NCBI GenBank assembly: GCA_902795255.1
Contig: CADBKS010000172.1
Coordinates: 1-6,430 of the forward strand
DNA: 6,430 nt
DNA from: an uncultured Chloroflexota bacterium
GTDB lineage: Bacteria > Chloroflexota > Anaerolineae > Anaerolineales > Anaerolineaceae
Direction of reading: 5' to 3'
Position 1 is the first letter of the stretch. Each line of letters starts with the position of its first letter. The notes under the pieces are model-generated. The model saw nothing but the letters and a program-made list of their open reading frames with translations, was not told where the DNA came from and did no database searches. A program made the translations under genes and the position numbers. Of this stretch, positions 4,571 to 6,430 are shown piece by piece.

Positions 4571-6094
4571 ATGAGTGAAGCACTGAATATCATCCATGAC
4601 GAAACCCTGACTTATCATCAGGAGCTGATCGCACTGGCGAGACTCGGGGAATCTACCGATCATACCCTGCGGTACAGTGACGCCTATTATGAGGCCAAAG
4701 CAAAAGGAGCGCTGTGCGACCTGAATGAAGGCTGCATGCCGTACCGCCCGCGCTATATCTGCCCGGACTATGAACTCCTTTTCCGGAAGGGCTGTGAATT
4801 TCTGGAACTGGATCCGCCGAAGGATCTGCTTGAGGCCGTGAACGTGCTGGAAATATTCTATGCTCATGTGCCTTCCATCACGACCTATCCGGTCTATCTC
4901 GGAGATCTTGACAAACTGCTGGAGCCTTTTGTGCTTCGGGAGGACCGGGCTTATGCAAAGAAAGTGCTGGGCCTGTTCCTGAAACAGATCGATAAGGTCC
5001 TGACGGATTCCTTTGTCCATGCGGATATTGGGCCGGAGGATTCGGTTACGGGCAGGCTTCTGTTGGAACTGACGGAGGAAATGCAGCTGGCAGTGCCGAA
5101 TATCACATTGAAATATGATCCTGAGAAGACCAGCGATGACTTCGCCCTGGCCTGTGTGAAATGTATGCTGCGTACCGCCAAACCGTCATTTGCGAACCAT
5201 CGGATGTTCTGCAGTGAATGGGGGGAGAAATACGCGATCGCTTCCTGTTATAACGGGCTGCTTCAGGGCGGCGGCGGGTATACCCTGCCGCGGCTGCGTC
5301 TTTATGAGTGCTCTCTGGATGCAAAAGGACCTGATGATTTTATCGAAAACGAACTCCCGAAATACATTGACCTGCAGCTGGAGTATATGGATAAGCGGGT
5401 GAAATTTATTGTTGAGGAATCGACCTTCTTCAAACATAATTTTCTTGCCACAGAAGGCTTTGTTACGCAGGAAAACTTTACCGGCATGTTCGGGCTGGTC
5501 GGACTGGCGGAATGCTGCAACCATCTGCTCGGGATCACGGATAATAAAAAGGGCTTCGGGATGAACGAGGCTGCCACGCAGCTGGGCGTCCGGATCATGG
5601 ACGCAATCGAAAAACGCGTCAGTGAACATGAAGCGCCTTACTGCGAAGCTTTCGGGCACCGGTACCGGCTCCATGCCCAGGTTGGGATCGACACAGACGG
5701 AATGGATGACTCCCCGGGGACCCGGATCCCGATTTTTGCCGAACCCGGCATTCTGGACCAGCTGGAGGTCAATGAGATCTTCCATAAGTATTTCCCGACG
5801 GGGACCGGTGATATCTTCAAATTTGAAGAGACCTATCTCAGGACTCCCGAAGCGGTTCTGCCGATCATCAAAGGTTCCCTGGCGCGCGGGCTCCGCTATT
5901 TTTCCGGATATCTGGAAAACAATGATGTGGTGCGGGTGACCGGTTACCTGGTCAAAAAGTCCGAGATCGAAAAACTCCGGGCGCGGAAGCAGTCCCTGAA
6001 CAATGTGACCGTTTTCGGAAAAGGCGCGCAGGACGGGGGGCACGCACTTGACAGAAGGATCCAGAAGCATGACGATCTTTGCGCCGGTCAATAA
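4571..6094 (+). CDS. yjjI: YjjI-family glycyl radical enzyme
   Basis: A 507-aa enzyme of the YjjI (DUF3029) group of glycyl radical enzymes, close to the roughly 516 aa of E. coli YjjI. The C-terminal radical loop RVTGYL places the radical-bearing glycine at Gly458, 49 residues from the end, followed by the group-typical VKKSEIEKLRARKQ segment. The thiyl-radical cysteine loop is likely GLVGLAECCNHLLG, with adjacent Cys315-Cys316; a cysteine pair is also the catalytic arrangement of pyruvate formate-lyase, though the surrounding sequence is different. A glycine-rich stretch (QGGGGY, about 234-239) follows a conserved-looking CSEWGEKYA segment. It is soluble, with no signal or membrane segments. 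Its activase gene begins inside its 3' end, so the two are surely co-expressed. The enzyme works only without oxygen. I know no firmly established substrate for this group; pyruvate formate-lyase or nucleotide-reductase activity should not be assumed. Confidence 0.94.
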   Translation: MSEALNIIHDETLTYHQELIALARLGESTDHTLRYSDAYYEAKAKGALCDLNEGCMPYRPRYICPDYELLFRKGCEFLELDPPKDLLEAVNVLEIFYAHVPSITTYPVYLGDLDKLLEPFVLREDRAYAKKVLGLFLKQIDKVLTDSFVHADIGPEDSVTGRLLLELTEEMQLAVPNITLKYDPEKTSDDFALACVKCMLRTAKPSFANHRMFCSEWGEKYAIASCYNGLLQGGGGYTLPRLRLYECSLDAKGPDDFIENELPKYIDLQLEYMDKRVKFIVEESTFFKHNFLATEGFVTQENFTGMFGLVGLAECCNHLLGITDNKKGFGMNEAATQLGVRIMDAIEKRVSEHEAPYCEAFGHRYRLHAQVGIDTDGMDDSPGTRIPIFAEPGILDQLEVNEIFHKYFPTGTGDIFKFEETYLRTPEAVLPIIKGSLARGLRYFSGYLENNDVVRVTGYLVKKSEIEKLRARKQSLNNVTVFGKGAQDGGHALDRRIQKHDDLCAGQ

Positions 6095-6430
6095 GATCAT
6101 CCCGTTTTCAAATGTGGATGGACCTTCAAACAGGACCGCGGTTTTTTTTCAGGGATGCACGTTTAATTGTAAGTTCTGTCATAATCCGGAAACGATCAAT
6201 CTCTGCAAAAACTGCGGTATCTGTGTGAAGCTCTGTCCGGCCCGCGCATTGTCATTCAGTGATGCGGGAAAAGTCGTATGGGATGCGGACCGGTGTGTGA
6301 AATGTGATACCTGTATCAGTGTATGTCCTCATGACGCATCTCCGAAAGTCACGATGATGTCCGTGCAGGATGTAATGCGTCAGATCCGGCGAACGCTGCC
6401 TTATATTGACGGGATCACTGTCAGCGGGGG
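6069..6430 (+). CDS. yjjW: YjjW-family glycyl radical enzyme activase (5' part)
   Basis: A radical SAM enzyme that would remove hydrogen from Gly458 of the adjacent YjjI-type protein, using S-adenosylmethionine and a 4Fe-4S cluster. The first 120 residues are visible. The cluster motif CTFNCKFC (Cys30, Cys34, Cys37) follows GPSNRTAVFFQG. Two ferredoxin-type clusters come next: C46-x2-C49-x2-C52-x3-C56-P and C76-x2-C79-x2-C82-x3-C86-P, the insert found in activases of the YjjW, HpdA and GlyA-type groups but absent from PflA. The visible end SGG is the start of the GGE SAM-binding motif. ATG at 6069 overlaps the upstream gene by 26 bp, with AGAAGG about 11 bp before it; such overlap suggests translational coupling. 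The YjjW name rests on pairing with YjjI and this architecture. The gene runs beyond the window. Confidence 0.93.
   Translation, partial: MTIFAPVNKIIPFSNVDGPSNRTAVFFQGCTFNCKFCHNPETINLCKNCGICVKLCPARALSFSDAGKVVWDADRCVKCDTCISVCPHDASPKVTMMSVQDVMRQIRRTLPYIDGITVSG

Noticed and set aside
4553..5020. 155-codon minus-strand frame over the YjjI start
   Set aside because: It is antisense to well-conserved YjjI coding sequence and has no recognisable domain.
4571..6094. Pyruvate formate-lyase or anaerobic ribonucleotide reductase
   Set aside because: The length (507 aa), the radical-loop context (RVTGYLVKKSEIEK) and the pairing with a two-ferredoxin activase fit YjjI. The ATP-cone and C-terminal zinc site of NrdD and the longer PFL layout are absent.
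5186..6100. 304-codon open frame on the minus strand
   Set aside because: It is antisense to the YjjI-type gene, has no ribosome site or known motif, and is best explained as a codon-bias shadow.

Overview
The window looks like a piece of a mid-GC (roughly 50-55% by eye) anaerobic Bacillota genome, for example an Erysipelotrichia- or Clostridia-like gut anaerobe. Supporting this are the AGGAG-type ribosome sites, a UBA-like/DUF4342 membrane protein, an HPr-like domain carrying the low-GC Gram-positive Ser46 motif (KSIMG), and an oxygen-sensitive glycyl radical enzyme with its activase. The assignment is inference from gene content only.

Left part (1-2740, minus strand): a tight three-gene operon reading right to left. 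It starts at a recognisable promoter (about 2669-2697). Three tandem 11-bp direct repeats (2708-2740) lie just upstream and have the layout of an OmpR/PhoB-type response-regulator box. The genes are a UBA-like + DUF4342 membrane protein (2011-2652), an OmpR-family response regulator (1323-2003) and a membrane sensor histidine kinase (1-1315, cut by the window edge), with gaps of only 7 bp. The kinase does not end after its ATPase domain. It continues in frame into a degenerate HPr-like domain that lacks the PTS histidine but keeps the Ser46-like KSIMG site. This suggests a two-component system able to sense or respond to carbon/energy state, and it is the most unusual item in the window.

Middle (2756-3734): a minus-strand terminator, then a stand-alone 239-aa ABC-type ATPase (AAA_15/AAA_21-like, function unknown), then a 218-bp gap filled with strong inverted repeats that lack a minus-strand U-tract.

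Right part (3735-6430): an FmdE-family zinc protein on the minus strand, divergent across a 311-bp spacer from a plus-strand pair: a YjjI-type glycyl radical enzyme (complete, 507 aa) and, overlapping its 3' end by 26 bp, the start of a YjjW-type radical SAM activase with two ferredoxin clusters (cut by the right edge). The activase would install the glycyl radical on YjjI. The reaction of YjjI is, to my knowledge, not firmly established. The divergent FmdE gene may be a functional partner, but only position argues for this. No mobile elements, CRISPR arrays, tRNA or rRNA genes were seen.
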